64,000 nucleotides of DNA from Rheinheimera tangshanensis (GCF_014645135.1 NZ_BMLH01000001.1:682001-746000), one strand, 5' to 3'. Numbered from the stretch's first letter, positions 26,591-35,977 are shown. Program-made: numbers and translations. Notes: generated from the letters alone by a model not told the origin.

Positions 26591-27700
26591 TTAGTAGGTA
26601 AATTCCGCACCTAATACCACGGCTTTTCGTGCGCCTGTGACTTCAGGAATATTACCTGGGATCTTGTGGTCATAGGCATAAGCCAGCCAGGCAAAAGCCA
26701 TAGCCTCCACATCATCAGCTTTTATCCCTAAACTTGCAGTTTGCTGCAGCCGTACTGCAGGCAATAGCTGCTGCAAATCGCTGAAAAGTACTTTGTTATA
26801 AGCGCCACCCCCACAGACAAATAACTCCTCTATGGCTTCATTGACCAGTGCGATTTTAATGCTCTCCGCAGTAAAGCGTGTCAACGTGCGCTGCACATCG
26901 GCCGCGGCATAGGTATTCGCAAGTAGCTTATGGGCCAGCCACTGTGGATTGAAATACTCTCTGCCTGTGCTTTTGGGGCCTTGTAACTGAAAGTATGGAT
27001 CTGACAGAAGGTTAGCTAATAAATCTTGCTGTACCACGCCTGAGGCCGCATAAAGGCCATCTTTGTCATACAAACCTAAACCTTGTTGTTGGATCCAGTT
27101 GTCCATCAGGCCATTGCCAGGGCCAGTATCAAAACCACGCACTGGCATATTGGGTTGCAACAAGGTGATATTGGCGATACCACCAATATTTAAAATGGCG
27201 CGATAGCTGTCTGGCTTTGCAAAAATAGCTTTGTGAAAAGCTGGTACCAAAGGGGCACCTTGCCCGCCATACGCCATGTCTTTACGACGAAAATCGGCAA
27301 TCACCCGGATTTGCGTTTGTGCAGCCAGACGGAACATATCTCCAATCTGATAAGTAAAAGGAAACTGCGCATAAGGGCGGTGACGAATGGTTTGGCCATG
27401 ACAGCCAATGGCGCTTATTTGTTCAGCAGCTACTTTGGCCTTTGCTAATAATTGCTTGATCGCATCTGCATAAGCTAAGGCCAGTTGCTGCTCCACCTGA
27501 CCCATCAATTCCAGCTCGTTGGGGCCGGACTGGGCTAATTGGCTTAATTGCTGACGTAATAGTTCAGAAAAAGGACAAAGCAGAGAGTCGAGTAATTCAG
27601 GTTGGAGTTTATCTTGAGGTCGCGGCCCAAAACGAACCAGCACCAGATCGATGCCATCGAGACTGGTGCCGGACATTATACCTATGTACAAGCTGGACAT
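26591..27700 (-). CDS. anmK: anhydro-N-acetylmuramic acid kinase
   Basis: 369 residues. The phosphate-binding motif is IGIMSGTSLDGID at the N-terminus, followed by GCHGQTIRHRP, LNIGGIANITL and FDTGPGNGLMD. AnmK converts anhydroMurNAc from cell-wall turnover to MurNAc-6-phosphate in peptidoglycan recycling. Its start overlaps the stop of the M23 peptidase gene by one base. A murein endopeptidase next to a recycling enzyme makes functional sense and recurs in pseudomonads. Confidence 0.97.
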   Translation of the reverse strand: MSSLYIGIMSGTSLDGIDLVLVRFGPRPQDKLQPELLDSLLCPFSELLRQQLSQLAQSGPNELELMGQVEQQLALAYADAIKQLLAKAKVAAEQISAIGCHGQTIRHRPYAQFPFTYQIGDMFRLAAQTQIRVIADFRRKDMAYGGQGAPLVPAFHKAIFAKPDSYRAILNIGGIANITLLQPNMPVRGFDTGPGNGLMDNWIQQQGLGLYDKDGLYAASGVVQQDLLANLLSDPYFQLQGPKSTGREYFNPQWLAHKLLANTYAAADVQRTLTRFTAESIKIALVNEAIEELFVCGGGAYNKVLFSDLQQLLPAVRLQQTASLGIKADDVEAMAFAWLAYAYDHKIPGNIPEVTGARKAVVLGAEFTY

Positions 27701-29007
27701 TACTCAGCAGCGGCTACTGTGATCCGCTCGTGGTTTTGCATTTGTGCAATCAGCTGTTTTGCTTGATTCACAAAAGCAACACGTTCGCTGGTAGACAGTG
27801 CATCTGCCTGAGGTAATTTCACAGTACGTGGATTACGGTGTACACCGCCGACCACAAATTCGTAGTGCAGGTGAGCGCCAGTGACACGGCCAGTGGCGCC
27901 TAAGCGACCTATAACCTGACCTTGTTTCACGTTTTCACCTTGCTTCACATCACGTTTGGATAAGTGTAGGTATTTGGTCACTATGTTGTTTTTATGCTTA
28001 ATAAACACGTAGTTACCATTCACTCCGTTACGGGTTGATGCAATCACTTTACCATCACCAGCCGCCATAATAGGGGTCCCGACTGCAGCAACATAGTCGA
28101 CACCATTATGAGGCTTTACTTTCTTTAACACTGGGTGTAAACGGCGAGGGTTAAAATTGGAGCTGACATACTGGAAGCTAACCGGGGCTCGTAAGAAGGC
28201 TTGTTTTGTGCCTTTACCGTCCGGCTTGTAAAAAGCGCCGTCCTTGTGACGAACTGCCTGATACACCTGGCCTTCGTTTTTAAACTGTGCGGCGAGAATA
28301 TTCCCGTTACCAACAAATTGACCGTCGGCATAACGGGTCTCAAAAATCACGCTAAAGCTGTCACCTGCTTTGATATCTAAACCAAAGTCGATGTCGTAGC
28401 TGAAAATGTTGTTGGCCAGAGTCAGCATCTGAGCTTCGGTTAAACCCGCTTCCAGACCTGCGTTCCAGAATGAACCGTTAACCACACCACTGACCACTTC
28501 AGTGCGGGTTTCAACTTCTTTTAATAACTCTTCGGCTGCAAACTTGCCATTGGCAGTACGCTGTACCCGCAAAGTTTTCAGGTTGTTGATTGGATAACGG
28601 ATTTCCTGCAACTTGCCCTGGTTATCTAAACCAAACTCAATTTGCTCGCCGGGGAAAATACGGGTTAAGGTTTTGACTGGTTTACCCAGCTCTAACACTT
28701 CCTGCATTGTGGCTTGATCTAATTTAGCTTTGCGGAAAATAGCCGACAGAATATCGCCTTTTTTCACATCGATAGTCACCCACTCCAGTGAGTTATCTTC
28801 GTGTGGAAGAGTTGCCAGCTGTTCAGCCGCAATTTTCTCTTCCACCAAAGGAATATCAATACTGTATCTTTTTCCAACTTCCAACTCAGAAGTTTCTGTA
28901 GTTCTGGAGGCTGAAGCTTGTTCTGACGGGATCAACAGCATAACGGCAACAATGCCGCTTAAAGCGCCGATTAATAACCGATGTTTGATAGGCAAAGAAG
29001 AAATCAT
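27700..29007 (-). CDS. mepM: M23 murein endopeptidase, MepM-like
   Basis: 435 residues from the ATG at 29007, giving a hydrophobic N-terminal anchor (HRLLIGALSGIVAVMLLIP). An OapA/LysM-like region (about 75-150, VKKGDILSAIFRKA) precedes the LytM domain (about 310-410), which has HNGVDY, the metal ligands in HLHYEF, and YLHLSKRDVKQGENVKQGQVIG. MepM-type enzymes cleave D-Ala-mDAP crosslinks to allow wall growth. Order tyrS-mepM-anmK is conserved in other gammaproteobacteria. The ribosome site is weak, so the start is moderately sure. Confidence 0.88.
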   Translation of the reverse strand: MISSLPIKHRLLIGALSGIVAVMLLIPSEQASASRTTETSELEVGKRYSIDIPLVEEKIAAEQLATLPHEDNSLEWVTIDVKKGDILSAIFRKAKLDQATMQEVLELGKPVKTLTRIFPGEQIEFGLDNQGKLQEIRYPINNLKTLRVQRTANGKFAAEELLKEVETRTEVVSGVVNGSFWNAGLEAGLTEAQMLTLANNIFSYDIDFGLDIKAGDSFSVIFETRYADGQFVGNGNILAAQFKNEGQVYQAVRHKDGAFYKPDGKGTKQAFLRAPVSFQYVSSNFNPRRLHPVLKKVKPHNGVDYVAAVGTPIMAAGDGKVIASTRNGVNGNYVFIKHKNNIVTKYLHLSKRDVKQGENVKQGQVIGRLGATGRVTGAHLHYEFVVGGVHRNPRTVKLPQADALSTSERVAFVNQAKQLIAQMQNHERITVAAAE

Positions 29008-29169
29008 AGAAAGCGCATCTCTTATTATTATCAGACAAACCAATAAAAAAACGAGCATATAACGATTTTTTACCTGATGCCACACTTTTGTTGGTTTGAT
29101 CTAAAGAAATGTTTCGTTAGAATGCAGGCTTGGAATTTTGCCAAATACAAAGATATTTAGGAGTAGACC

Positions 29170-30372
29170 ATGGCTCACTGGGAGCAGGCGCTGGCTGAGA
29201 TAAAACGCGGCTGCGAAGAGATTTTGTTAGAAGAAGAACTTATTGCCAAGTTAAAGGAAGGAAAACCTTTAAAAATCAAAGCAGGTTTTGATCCAACTGC
29301 GCCAGATTTGCACTTGGGCCATACGGTTCTGATCAACAAATTACGTACCTTTCAACAGTTGGGTCATGAGGTTATTTTCCTGATAGGCGACTTCACCGGC
29401 ATGATTGGCGACCCAACAGGTAAAAACGTCACACGTAAGCCTTTGACCCGCGAAGATGTGCTGGCCAATGCGCAGACTTATAAAGAGCAGGTGTTTAAAA
29501 TTCTTGATCCGGCAAAAACCCGCGTGGCTTTTAACTCCGAATGGATGGAAAAGTTAGGTGCGGCTGGCATGATCAAACTGGCAGCGCGTCAAACCGTAGC
29601 CCGTATGCTGGAGCGTGATGACTTTAAAAAGCGTTATGCTAATAACCAGTCTATTGCTATCCACGAGTTTTTATATCCGCTGGTGCAAGGCTGGGACTCT
29701 GTTGCTTTAGAAGCCGATATCGAAATGGGCGGCACCGATCAGCGCTTTAACCTGCTGATGGGCCGTGAGCTGCAAAAAGACGAAGGTCAGCGGCCGCAAA
29801 CTATTATTATGGTGCCATTGCTGGAAGGCCTGGACGGTGTGCAGAAAATGTCCAAATCTTTGGGCAACTATATTGGTATCACAGACACGCCGGGTGAAAT
29901 GTTTGGCAAAGTCATGTCCATCAGCGATGAGCTGATGTGGCGTTATTACGATTTGCTGAGTTTCCGTCCTATCGCTGATATTGCGGCACTGAAGCAACAA
30001 GCGGCTGAAGGTCGTAACCCACGTGATATCAAAATTGAGCTGGCAAAGGAAATTATTGCCCGTTTCCATGACGGGGCGGCAGCGGATGCTGCTGAGCAGG
30101 ATTTTATCCAGCGTTTTCAGAAAAACGCCTTGCCGGATGATATTCCTGAACTGACCTTGACCTTAACATCAGACAGTATCCAGATTGCCAACTTATTAAA
30201 AGAAGCAGGTCTGGTTGAAAGCACTTCAGAGGCTTTGCGTATGATTAAGCAAGGTGCGGTCAAGCTCGATGGTGAAACTAAGGTGGAAGACAGCAAAATG
30301 GAATTTGCCAAAGGCAGCCATCACATCTTCCAGGTCGGTAAACGTAAGTTTGCTAAAGTCAGTCTGGTCTAA
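29170..30372 (+). CDS. tyrS: tyrosyl-tRNA synthetase (TyrZ-like)
   Basis: 400 residues. Class I signatures are HLGH near 50 ([14 protein letters not shown]) and [11 protein letters not shown] near 234. The C-terminal S4 RNA-binding domain is at about 335-395 ([17 protein letters not shown]). The form with [10 protein letters not shown] belongs to the shorter TyrZ-type of Pseudomonas and relatives rather than the E. coli TyrS. AGGAG lies upstream of the ATG. It is divergent from the M23 peptidase gene and ended by a good terminator. Confidence 0.96.
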   Translation: MAHWEQALAEIKRGCEEILLEEELIAKLKEGKPLKIKAGFDPTAPDLHLGHTVLINKLRTFQQLGHEVIFLIGDFTGMIGDPTGKNVTRKPLTREDVLANAQTYKEQVFKILDPAKTRVAFNSEWMEKLGAAGMIKLAARQTVARMLERDDFKKRYANNQSIAIHEFLYPLVQGWDSVALEADIEMGGTDQRFNLLMGRELQKDEGQRPQTIIMVPLLEGLDGVQKMSKSLGNYIGITDTPGEMFGKVMSISDELMWRYYDLLSFRPIADIAALKQQAAEGRNPRDIKIELAKEIIARFHDGAAADAAEQDFIQRFQKNALPDDIPELTLTLTSDSIQIANLLKEAGLVESTSEALRMIKQGAVKLDGETKVEDSKMEFAKGSHHIFQVGKRKFAKVSLV

Positions 30373-30390
30373 GCTCTGATTTATTCTAAC

Positions 30391-30417
30391 AAAACCGGCT
30401 TTGATGCCGGTTTTTTT
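30391..30417. terminator. tyrS terminator
   Basis: Arms AAAACCGGC (30391-30399) and GCCGGTTTT (30406-30414), followed by three more T's. It may also serve the convergent HTH gene ending at 30427. Confidence 0.9.
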
Positions 30418-30426
30418 ATGTTGTGA

Positions 30427-30975
30427 TTAGCTGGCTTGTTGTAAGCGGGCAAATAGCAGCTTTTGTAATTCTGCCTTAAATTGTGACGGGTCAAATGGCA
30501 GGTGCAGCCAAATAATATCAATACTCAGCTTTGGCTCTGGGTCTTCAGCACAGAGCAGGGCAAGTTTCACCTGATGTTGAGTAAGCTCGTTGAGCAGCAT
30601 GGGTAAATCTATTCCTGGCTGGTCAGCCATCATCATGACGAGTTCAGGTTTATGTTCACCCATCATCAATAAAGCTTCTACAGCGTTGCGCGCATATTTT
30701 AATTCAATTGGAAAATGCCACTGCTTACACAAGGCTTGAATTAATTTGAAAAAATCTGCATCCAGATCTACGCATAACAGATGTGTCAGCGGCGGGGATT
30801 TTTGTCTTTTATGTAACAAACCCAGCAGAGACTCCTGCACTATACGTCTGTGTCCCCCAGGTGTTTTCCATGCACTCAATAAGCCTTGTTCAACCCAAAG
30901 CTGGATAGTGCGCACTGAAACTCCAAGCAGGGTAGCTGCCTGACGAGTAGAAAGAAGTTGATGTTGCTCTGACAT
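30427..30975 (-). CDS. MerR/excisionase-like HTH regulator with degenerate receiver domain
   Basis: 182 residues from the ATG at 30975. Residues about 5-55 form a MerR-superfamily helix-turn-helix (STRQAATLLGVSVRTIQLWVEQG and TPGGHRR). Residues about 70-180 resemble a response-regulator receiver (LLCVDLDADFFKLIQALC, AVEALLMM, PELVMMMADQPGID), but the phospho-acceptor Asp position is Met. It is therefore probably a pseudo-receiver. It is divergent from the SPFH operon and could regulate it; palindromic AT-rich sequences lie between them. Function unproven. Confidence 0.75.
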   Translation of the reverse strand: MSEQHQLLSTRQAATLLGVSVRTIQLWVEQGLLSAWKTPGGHRRIVQESLLGLLHKRQKSPPLTHLLCVDLDADFFKLIQALCKQWHFPIELKYARNAVEALLMMGEHKPELVMMMADQPGIDLPMLLNELTQHQVKLALLCAEDPEPKLSIDIIWLHLPFDPSQFKAELQKLLFARLQQAS

Positions 30976-31104
30976 AATATACTTTCTGATTTGATTAATT
31001 TTATCATATTTATCAAATGAGGTGATGTCAATGAAGTCTGAAGTTTTTGTGACTGATAGCATGTTTTTTATACATATTACCTTGCGCTTTTTTTAAATGA
31101 AGCT

Positions 31105-31131
31105 AATTTGATATTAAATTGATATCAAATT
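31105..31131. promoter_or_regulatory. inverted repeat before the SPFH gene
   Basis: AATTTGATAT (31105-31114) and ATATCAAATT (31122-31131) are perfect inverted arms 7 bases apart; the inner TTGATATCAA (31119-31128) is itself palindromic. The repeat ends 11 bases before the SPFH start codon, overlapping the ribosome-site region, a position suited to repression. Binding protein unknown; the divergent HTH gene is a candidate. Confidence 0.55.
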
Positions 31132-31142
31132 AAGGAGCCGAA

Positions 31143-31994
31143 ATGAAAGAGTATCTGGCAACAAGCCGCAGTGGTTTAATGATGTTAGCTGTGCTTCCGG
31201 CAGTCTTTGTTTTATCTGGTTTTGGTCTGCTGGTCTTAGGTGGACCACTAAAACTGGTAGCGATACTGGCGCTGATTTTTGTGGGAATTGGTTTTTTTGG
31301 CTTCTACATGGTGCAGCCCAACCAATGTGCCGTACTGCAGCTGTTTGGCCGTTACGTCGGCTCTGACCTACAAACAGGCTTACGTTGGGCAAATCCTTTT
31401 TACAGTAAACAAAAAGTGTCACTGCGGGTTCGTAACTTTGAAAGCGGCAAATTAAAGGTGAACGATCACAGTGGCAACCCGGTGGAAATTGCGGCCGTTG
31501 TGGTGTGGAAAGTGGTAGACAGTGCTGAAGCTGTGTTTGAAGTGGAAGATTACGAAAACTTTGTCAGTATTCAAAGTGAAGCAGCACTGCGGTTTTTGGC
31601 GTCCAGTTATCCGTATGAAGCAGCAGACGACATCGATATCAGCCTGCGCAGCAATGGCCCTGAAGTGACCGATTTGCTCAAAGGTGAAATTCAAGCTCGA
31701 TTGGATAAAGCCGGTGTTGAAGTGCTGGAAGCACGGATCAGCCATTTGGCTTATGCGCCTGAGATTGCCAGCGCTATGTTGCAACGTCAGCAAGCGCGTG
31801 CTGTGGTGATGGCTCGTCAGCAATTGGTTGAGGGGGCTGTAGGTATGGTTGAACTGGCATTGGCGCGTTTATCTGAAAAAAACATGGTGCAACTGGACGA
31901 AGAGCGCAAAGCCGCTATGGTCAGTAACTTGCTCGTCGTGCTTTGTGGTGATCATCAGGTGCAACCTGTGATCAACACTGGCACTTTGTATTAA
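31143..31994 (+). CDS. SPFH/band 7 (prohibitin-like) membrane protein
   Basis: 283 residues. Two hydrophobic segments (about 13-33 and 36-56) precede an SPFH domain (about 60-240) starting [19 protein letters not shown], with GLRWANPFY and [18 protein letters not shown] helical tail follows, with [23 protein letters not shown] proteins form large cages or microdomains in the membrane that regulate proteases or membrane organisation. A small ribbon-helix-helix gene follows 12 bases later. The role of this member is not known. Confidence 0.88.
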   Translation: MKEYLATSRSGLMMLAVLPAVFVLSGFGLLVLGGPLKLVAILALIFVGIGFFGFYMVQPNQCAVLQLFGRYVGSDLQTGLRWANPFYSKQKVSLRVRNFESGKLKVNDHSGNPVEIAAVVVWKVVDSAEAVFEVEDYENFVSIQSEAALRFLASSYPYEAADDIDISLRSNGPEVTDLLKGEIQARLDKAGVEVLEARISHLAYAPEIASAMLQRQQARAVVMARQQLVEGAVGMVELALARLSEKNMVQLDEERKAAMVSNLLVVLCGDHQVQPVINTGTLY

Positions 31995-32006
31995 GCGGAG
32001 AGCAGT

Positions 32007-32189
32007 GTGTCAAAAAAAGCTTTTGCGTTACGTATTGATGAAACAGTGCTGCATGCTTTGCAGCATTGGGCTGACGATGAGTTTCGCAGTGTGAACGGTC
32101 AGATAGAATATTTGTTACGAGAGGCACTTATTCAGTCCGGACGGCTAAAGAAAAAACCTCCGGCAGAATCAGTTGCAGAGCCAGATTAA
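32007..32189 (+). CDS. Arc-type ribbon-helix-helix DNA-binding protein
   Basis: 60 residues from a GTG at 32007 with GGAG 6 bases upstream. KAFALRIDETVLHALQHWADDEFRSVNGQIEYLLREAL fits the Arc/Mnt fold: a short beta strand then two helices. The C-terminal tail is polar. It follows the SPFH gene in a likely operon and could be its autoregulator, acting on the inverted repeat upstream. Its last 4 bases overlap the end of the convergent TetR gene. Confidence 0.75.
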   Translation: MSKKAFALRIDETVLHALQHWADDEFRSVNGQIEYLLREALIQSGRLKKKPPAESVAEPD

Positions 32190-32761
32190 CGCAAGGCCTG
32201 CATCAGCAGCCTGGCTTGTTGTTTGGCATGCTGAGCCACTGTGGCATCGGCGTGCACTAAAGCCATACTGATGGCGCCTTCTTTCAGCAACATCAAACCA
32301 TCCAGCAATAAAGACTGAGTTTCCTCTGATAGCTGACAACTCTGCAGTTGAGTGTTCACTAAGTCTCTCACCTTGCGTTTATGCTGGGCGCAAAGCTGCA
32401 ATACGGTGCTGTCTGGGCCATGGTATTCTGCAGCGCAATTTTGAAAATAGCAGCCAAAAAAAGGCCCTAAAGGCTTCGCGTTGCCTTCAAACCAAAAACC
32501 CAAGGCATCAAAGAGTTGATCTACCGGGCTTATGTTTTCATTAGTATTAAACTGATGCTCCAGCCACTGATAAAAGCGCTGATGCCGAAGTTCCAGTGTC
32601 GCCAATAACAGCTCGTCTTTGCTGACGAAATGGTGATACAGCGTTTTTTTAGCCACAGCAGACTGTTCTAAAATCTGATTAATACCTACAGCATGCACAC
32701 CGTGACGATAAAACAAGCTTAAAGCTGTTTCAACAAGTTGTTGTTTTTTATCCGGTTCCAT
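32186..32761 (-). CDS. TetR-family transcription repressor
   Basis: 191 residues from the ATG at 32761, with GAGGA 5 bases before it. The N-terminal HTH is LVETALSLFYRHGVHAVGINQILEQSAVAKKTLYHHFVSKDELL. The C-terminal ligand domain is of the NemR/AcrR type (WFEGNAKPLGPFFGCYFQNCAAEY). Two cysteines close together (CYFQNC) could sense electrophiles. It is divergent from the HPP gene and two matching 18-bp palindromes lie between them, so it probably represses itself and that gene. Ligand unknown. Confidence 0.9.
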   Translation of the reverse strand: MEPDKKQQLVETALSLFYRHGVHAVGINQILEQSAVAKKTLYHHFVSKDELLLATLELRHQRFYQWLEHQFNTNENISPVDQLFDALGFWFEGNAKPLGPFFGCYFQNCAAEYHGPDSTVLQLCAQHKRKVRDLVNTQLQSCQLSEETQSLLLDGLMLLKEGAISMALVHADATVAQHAKQQARLLMQALR

Positions 32762-32790
32762 ACATGTCCTCACCATAGTAGAGACTTAGC

Positions 32791-32820
32791 TTGACACAGG
32801 TAGACCAGTCTGTCTACAAT
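32791..32820 (+). promoter_or_regulatory. sigma70 promoter of the HPP gene
   Basis: TTGACA (32791-32796) and TACAAT (32815-32820) with an 18-base spacer. The first TetR-type operator lies inside the spacer, so a bound repressor would block RNA polymerase. Confidence 0.7.
32800..32817. promoter_or_regulatory. TetR-type operator 1
   Basis: GTAGAC-N6-GTCTAC, an 18-bp palindrome with the same arms as the site at 32832. It sits between the -35 and -10 elements of the HPP-gene promoter. Confidence 0.8.
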
Positions 32821-32831
32821 GCAATTCGTTG

Positions 32832-32849
32832 GTAGACAAACTGGTCTAC
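32832..32849. promoter_or_regulatory. TetR-type operator 2
   Basis: GTAGAC-N6-GTCTAC, centre 32 bp (about three helical turns) from operator 1, just downstream of the predicted transcription start and before the HPP ribosome site. Confidence 0.8.
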
Positions 32850-32865
32850 TTTAAGAGGTGATACT

Positions 32866-33366
32866 GTGACTGAACATAAAGTCTGGGTGCAAGCTGTGTT
32901 AGCGGGTTCTGGTGCAGCATTGGTGATGGCATTATTGGCTTTGCTGCAACAATGGCAGCAGTTATGGCTGGTGGCACCTTTTGGCGCTACCGCAGTGATT
33001 TTGTTTGCCTTGCCGGGTAGTCCGCTTGGTAAAGCAAAAAATGTGATAGCGGGGCATTTTTTAGCCGCGTTGATTGGCCTGACTTTTGTGCATAGTTTTG
33101 GTCTAACTGTATGGAGTCTGTCTATTGCTGTCGGGTTAGCTATAGGTTTGATGGTACTGCTGAAAATTACTCATCCGCCTGCAGGTGCTACTACTTTACT
33201 GATTATGCTGACAGCGCCGGACTGGTGGTTTTTGTTGAACCCTGTGCTGACAGGTTCTGTGCTGATGGTGGTGGTGGCTCATTATTATCATCAAAGTCAC
33301 AGGAAAGGCCATCAACATTTAGTTAAACGTAAAGCTGCAGTAGTAAGTACCAAAGCGGAAGACTGA
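32866..33366 (+). CDS. HPP-family integral membrane protein
   Basis: 166 residues from a GTG at 32866 with AGAGG upstream. Four or five hydrophobic segments occupy residues about 8-140, including APFGATAVILFALP and the family signature KITHPPAGAT, then a basic His-rich tail (HYYHQSHRKGHQH). HPP proteins are small membrane proteins; cyanobacterial and plant members have been linked to nitrite transport. Its substrate here is unknown. It is under apparent TetR control, and its 3' end overlaps the convergent AEC gene by 44 bases. Confidence 0.88.
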   Translation: MTEHKVWVQAVLAGSGAALVMALLALLQQWQQLWLVAPFGATAVILFALPGSPLGKAKNVIAGHFLAALIGLTFVHSFGLTVWSLSIAVGLAIGLMVLLKITHPPAGATTLLIMLTAPDWWFLLNPVLTGSVLMVVVAHYYHQSHRKGHQHLVKRKAAVVSTKAED

Positions 33367-34234
33367 TAAAACTAAGCAGTAAACCCAAACCTACCAAAGC
33401 TGGCACTAAACGCAGTGCCAGCCCTGCACCAATAGCGATAGCACCGGCAGATACCATAGGCGGCATGGCGGCTTCAAATACTACGACCTGCAGCAATAAG
33501 GGCTCTGGCTGGAAAAAGCTTAAAAAAGTTAAGGCTAATACAGGCATCAGAAGCAGTTTAACTCCTAAGGCAAAAATTAAAGGTTTGGTGTCTTCGTTAT
33601 CCAGTTGCAATCTGAACTGAAAACCTACGGCTATCATTATCACCGGCACTAAAGTTGCGGCCAGACTATCTAGCAGCTGGCTAAAAAACTGCGGATAAGG
33701 CCAGGATTTAAGGGCTAAGGCTACAGCCAAAGCGACAAAAGATGGGAAAGTGATTACACGCATCAGCATTTGCAAGGCGCTGGGGGTAGTTGCATTCGGG
33801 TTATACCAAGCCGCCAGCAAGGTGGAATAAGTCGCCAAAGCGACAAAAGAGCCCGCCTGATCGTAAATCATCGCAAAGGGCAGGGCTTTTTCACCAAAAA
33901 ATGCTTCTACCATAGGAAAACCTAAAAAAGAGGTATTGCCCAAGGGGAGTACCACCAGCAAGGCCCCTACTGTGGTTTTCTCCCAGTGCCACACTTTACC
34001 GGCGAGGATCACTAAGCCAGCCACTATGATCAGTAGCACCCAGGGCGTGATAGCGGGCAACCAAAGCTGACTGGAAAATTCTAACAAAGGAATTTTTTGC
34101 AGTACCAGAGCAGGTAAAGCAACAAAAAGCACATACTGATTCAGCACTAAACCTGTATCTTGAGGAAATTGCGGCAGTCTGCGTAGCAGGGCACCAATCA
34201 TCAGATAGATCAGGACTAAAGCAAAATTTTCCAT
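33323..34234 (-). CDS. AEC-family transporter (auxin efflux carrier type)
   Basis: 303 residues from the ATG at 34234; AAGGAG is 5 bases upstream, whereas a GTG one codon earlier would be too close. About ten membrane helices are seen, with LPLGNTSFLGFPM and the repeat-end AAMPPMVSAGAIAIGAG typical of the AEC family. Bacterial AEC proteins carry malate and other carboxylates or unknown solutes. The C-terminal coding end overlaps the end of the HPP gene, tail to tail. Confidence 0.88.
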   Translation of the reverse strand: MENFALVLIYLMIGALLRRLPQFPQDTGLVLNQYVLFVALPALVLQKIPLLEFSSQLWLPAITPWVLLIIVAGLVILAGKVWHWEKTTVGALLVVLPLGNTSFLGFPMVEAFFGEKALPFAMIYDQAGSFVALATYSTLLAAWYNPNATTPSALQMLMRVITFPSFVALAVALALKSWPYPQFFSQLLDSLAATLVPVIMIAVGFQFRLQLDNEDTKPLIFALGVKLLLMPVLALTFLSFFQPEPLLLQVVVFEAAMPPMVSAGAIAIGAGLALRLVPALVGLGLLLSFISLPLWYLLLQLYV

Positions 34235-34261
34235 CACAACTCCTTATGCTTTTCAGCCAGT

Positions 34262-34597
34262 CTAATCTGAAGCGGCTTCTGTGCCTATGCGACTTTCGCC
34301 TGATAGCTGCTCTAGCAGGTTCAGCTGTCTAATCTCTTGCCTTAGCAACAACTCTTTGTCTTTTTTTGTCCATCGTTTCAGCTGATACTCCAATTTGCTG
34401 GCTGAAGAGCGGCACGGCATAGGGTGAGTAAAAACTAACTCTAAAGGACCTTTGCCTTTAAGTGCTTTAGCCCCACCCGTTAATTCCCCCTTATGTTGAC
34501 GTAAACGCCGTTCTGGATCAGTGCTGATGCCCGTATACAAAGTATCTGCTGTGGTGCGCACCATATAAACAAACCATGGGGATGATACTGCTGTCAT
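34262..34597 (-). CDS. GIY-YIG nuclease superfamily protein (YhbQ-like)
   Basis: 111 residues. The GIY-YIG core is PWFVYMVRTTADTLYTGISTDPERRLRQH, with the GIY and YIG triads present as VYM and YTG, the catalytic Arg in ERRLRQH and the Glu in SKLEYQLKRW. Single-domain members such as E. coli YhbQ have poorly defined DNA-related roles. It is 27 bases upstream of the AEC gene, on the same strand. Confidence 0.9.
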   Translation of the reverse strand: MTAVSSPWFVYMVRTTADTLYTGISTDPERRLRQHKGELTGGAKALKGKGPLELVFTHPMPCRSSASKLEYQLKRWTKKDKELLLRQEIRQLNLLEQLSGESRIGTEAASD

Positions 34598-34714
34598 GCC
34601 TTGTCCTGTTAGTTCTGCTAAACTAGCGACGATTTATACCTTTAGCACCTGAAGCCGTAGCCTCAGGAGATTTGGGTATAGATGTTTCAAAGCCGATACT
34701 TTAAAGGAAATTGC

Positions 34715-35977
34715 ATGTCATTTGCCACGCTTGGTTTAGATCCCCGTATTCTTTCTGCTGTGACCAATCAGGGGTATCACACGCCAACCCCTATTCAGCA
34801 GCAAACCATACCCGTGATCTTGGAAGGCAAAGACGTATTAGCTGGCGCTCAGACGGGTACTGGAAAAACAGCTGCTTTTACCTTGCCCGTACTACAGTTG
34901 CTCAGTAAAAATACCAGCAAAGTGAATAATCTGCAGGTGCGTTGTTTAGTACTGACGCCAACCCGTGAACTGGCGCAGCAGGTCGCTGACAGTGTCAAAG
35001 CTTATGGTGCGGACTTGCCACTGAAATACGCGGTTTTTTATGGCGGTGTGTCAATAAATCCGCAATATGATCAGGCAAGCAGAGGTTTAGATATTCTGGT
35101 CGCCACACCAGGGCGTTTGCTTGATCATTTGCATCAGGGCACTGTCAGTTTGTCAGAGCTGCAAATTCTGGTGCTGGATGAAGCCGACCGTATGCTGGAT
35201 ATGGGTTTTATTCACGACATTAAACGTATTATGGCGCGCCTGCCCAAAGAGCGACAGACACTGTTTTTCTCTGCGACTTTTGCTAAAGAAATCAAAGAGC
35301 TGGCTGATACCTTATTAAAATCTCCTGTACTGATTGAAGTCGCTAAACCCAACAGTACCGCAGAGAAAATAGAGCAACTGGCCTATCGTGTGGATTCGCA
35401 GCGCAAGCGTGAAATGTTGTCTTATCTGATTGGCTCACGGCAGTGGAAACAGGTGCTGATTTTCAGCCGTACTAAACATGGTGCTGACCGTCTGGCGAAA
35501 CAATTACGTTTAGATGGGATTGAGGCAGGTGCTATCCATGGTGATAAAAGTCAGGGCGCCCGCACTAAAGCGCTGGATGACTTTAAGAACAACAGATTAA
35601 GTGTGTTAGTGGCGACTGACATCGCGGCTCGCGGTTTAGATATTGAAGAGCTACCTATAGTAGTGAACTACGATTTACCACAGGTGGCGGAAGATTATGT
35701 ACACCGCATTGGCCGGACAGGCCGGGCCGGAAACTCGGGTTTAGCCATAAGTTTAGTCACGCCTGATGATCTGGTGATGTTACAAGCTATTGAGAAACTG
35801 ACCAAACAAGTGATCACGCAACAGGTATTACCTGGGTATGAGCATGATCCGAAAATGAATCACAGCAGCAAAAAAGCCGATGCCGAAGAAGAACGGGTGC
35901 AAAAAGTCGCCAGCCGCAATAAACAGCTGGCTAAAGAAAAGGCTAAATTACGCTCACAGTTGCTAGGTAAAAAATAA
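34715..35977 (+). CDS. rhlE: DEAD-box RNA helicase RhlE
   Basis: 420 residues from the ATG at 34715 with AAAGGAAA 4 bases upstream. Motifs in order are the Q motif [40 protein letters not shown] in [16 protein letters not shown] in [16 protein letters not shown] and [10 protein letters not shown]. The N-terminus [13 protein letters not shown] is typical of RhlE. It unwinds RNA duplexes in ribosome assembly and mRNA decay. The C-terminal tail is short, Lys-rich and coiled. Confidence 0.93.
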   Translation: MSFATLGLDPRILSAVTNQGYHTPTPIQQQTIPVILEGKDVLAGAQTGTGKTAAFTLPVLQLLSKNTSKVNNLQVRCLVLTPTRELAQQVADSVKAYGADLPLKYAVFYGGVSINPQYDQASRGLDILVATPGRLLDHLHQGTVSLSELQILVLDEADRMLDMGFIHDIKRIMARLPKERQTLFFSATFAKEIKELADTLLKSPVLIEVAKPNSTAEKIEQLAYRVDSQRKREMLSYLIGSRQWKQVLIFSRTKHGADRLAKQLRLDGIEAGAIHGDKSQGARTKALDDFKNNRLSVLVATDIAARGLDIEELPIVVNYDLPQVAEDYVHRIGRTGRAGNSGLAISLVTPDDLVMLQAIEKLTKQVITQQVLPGYEHDPKMNHSSKKADAEEERVQKVASRNKQLAKEKAKLRSQLLGKK

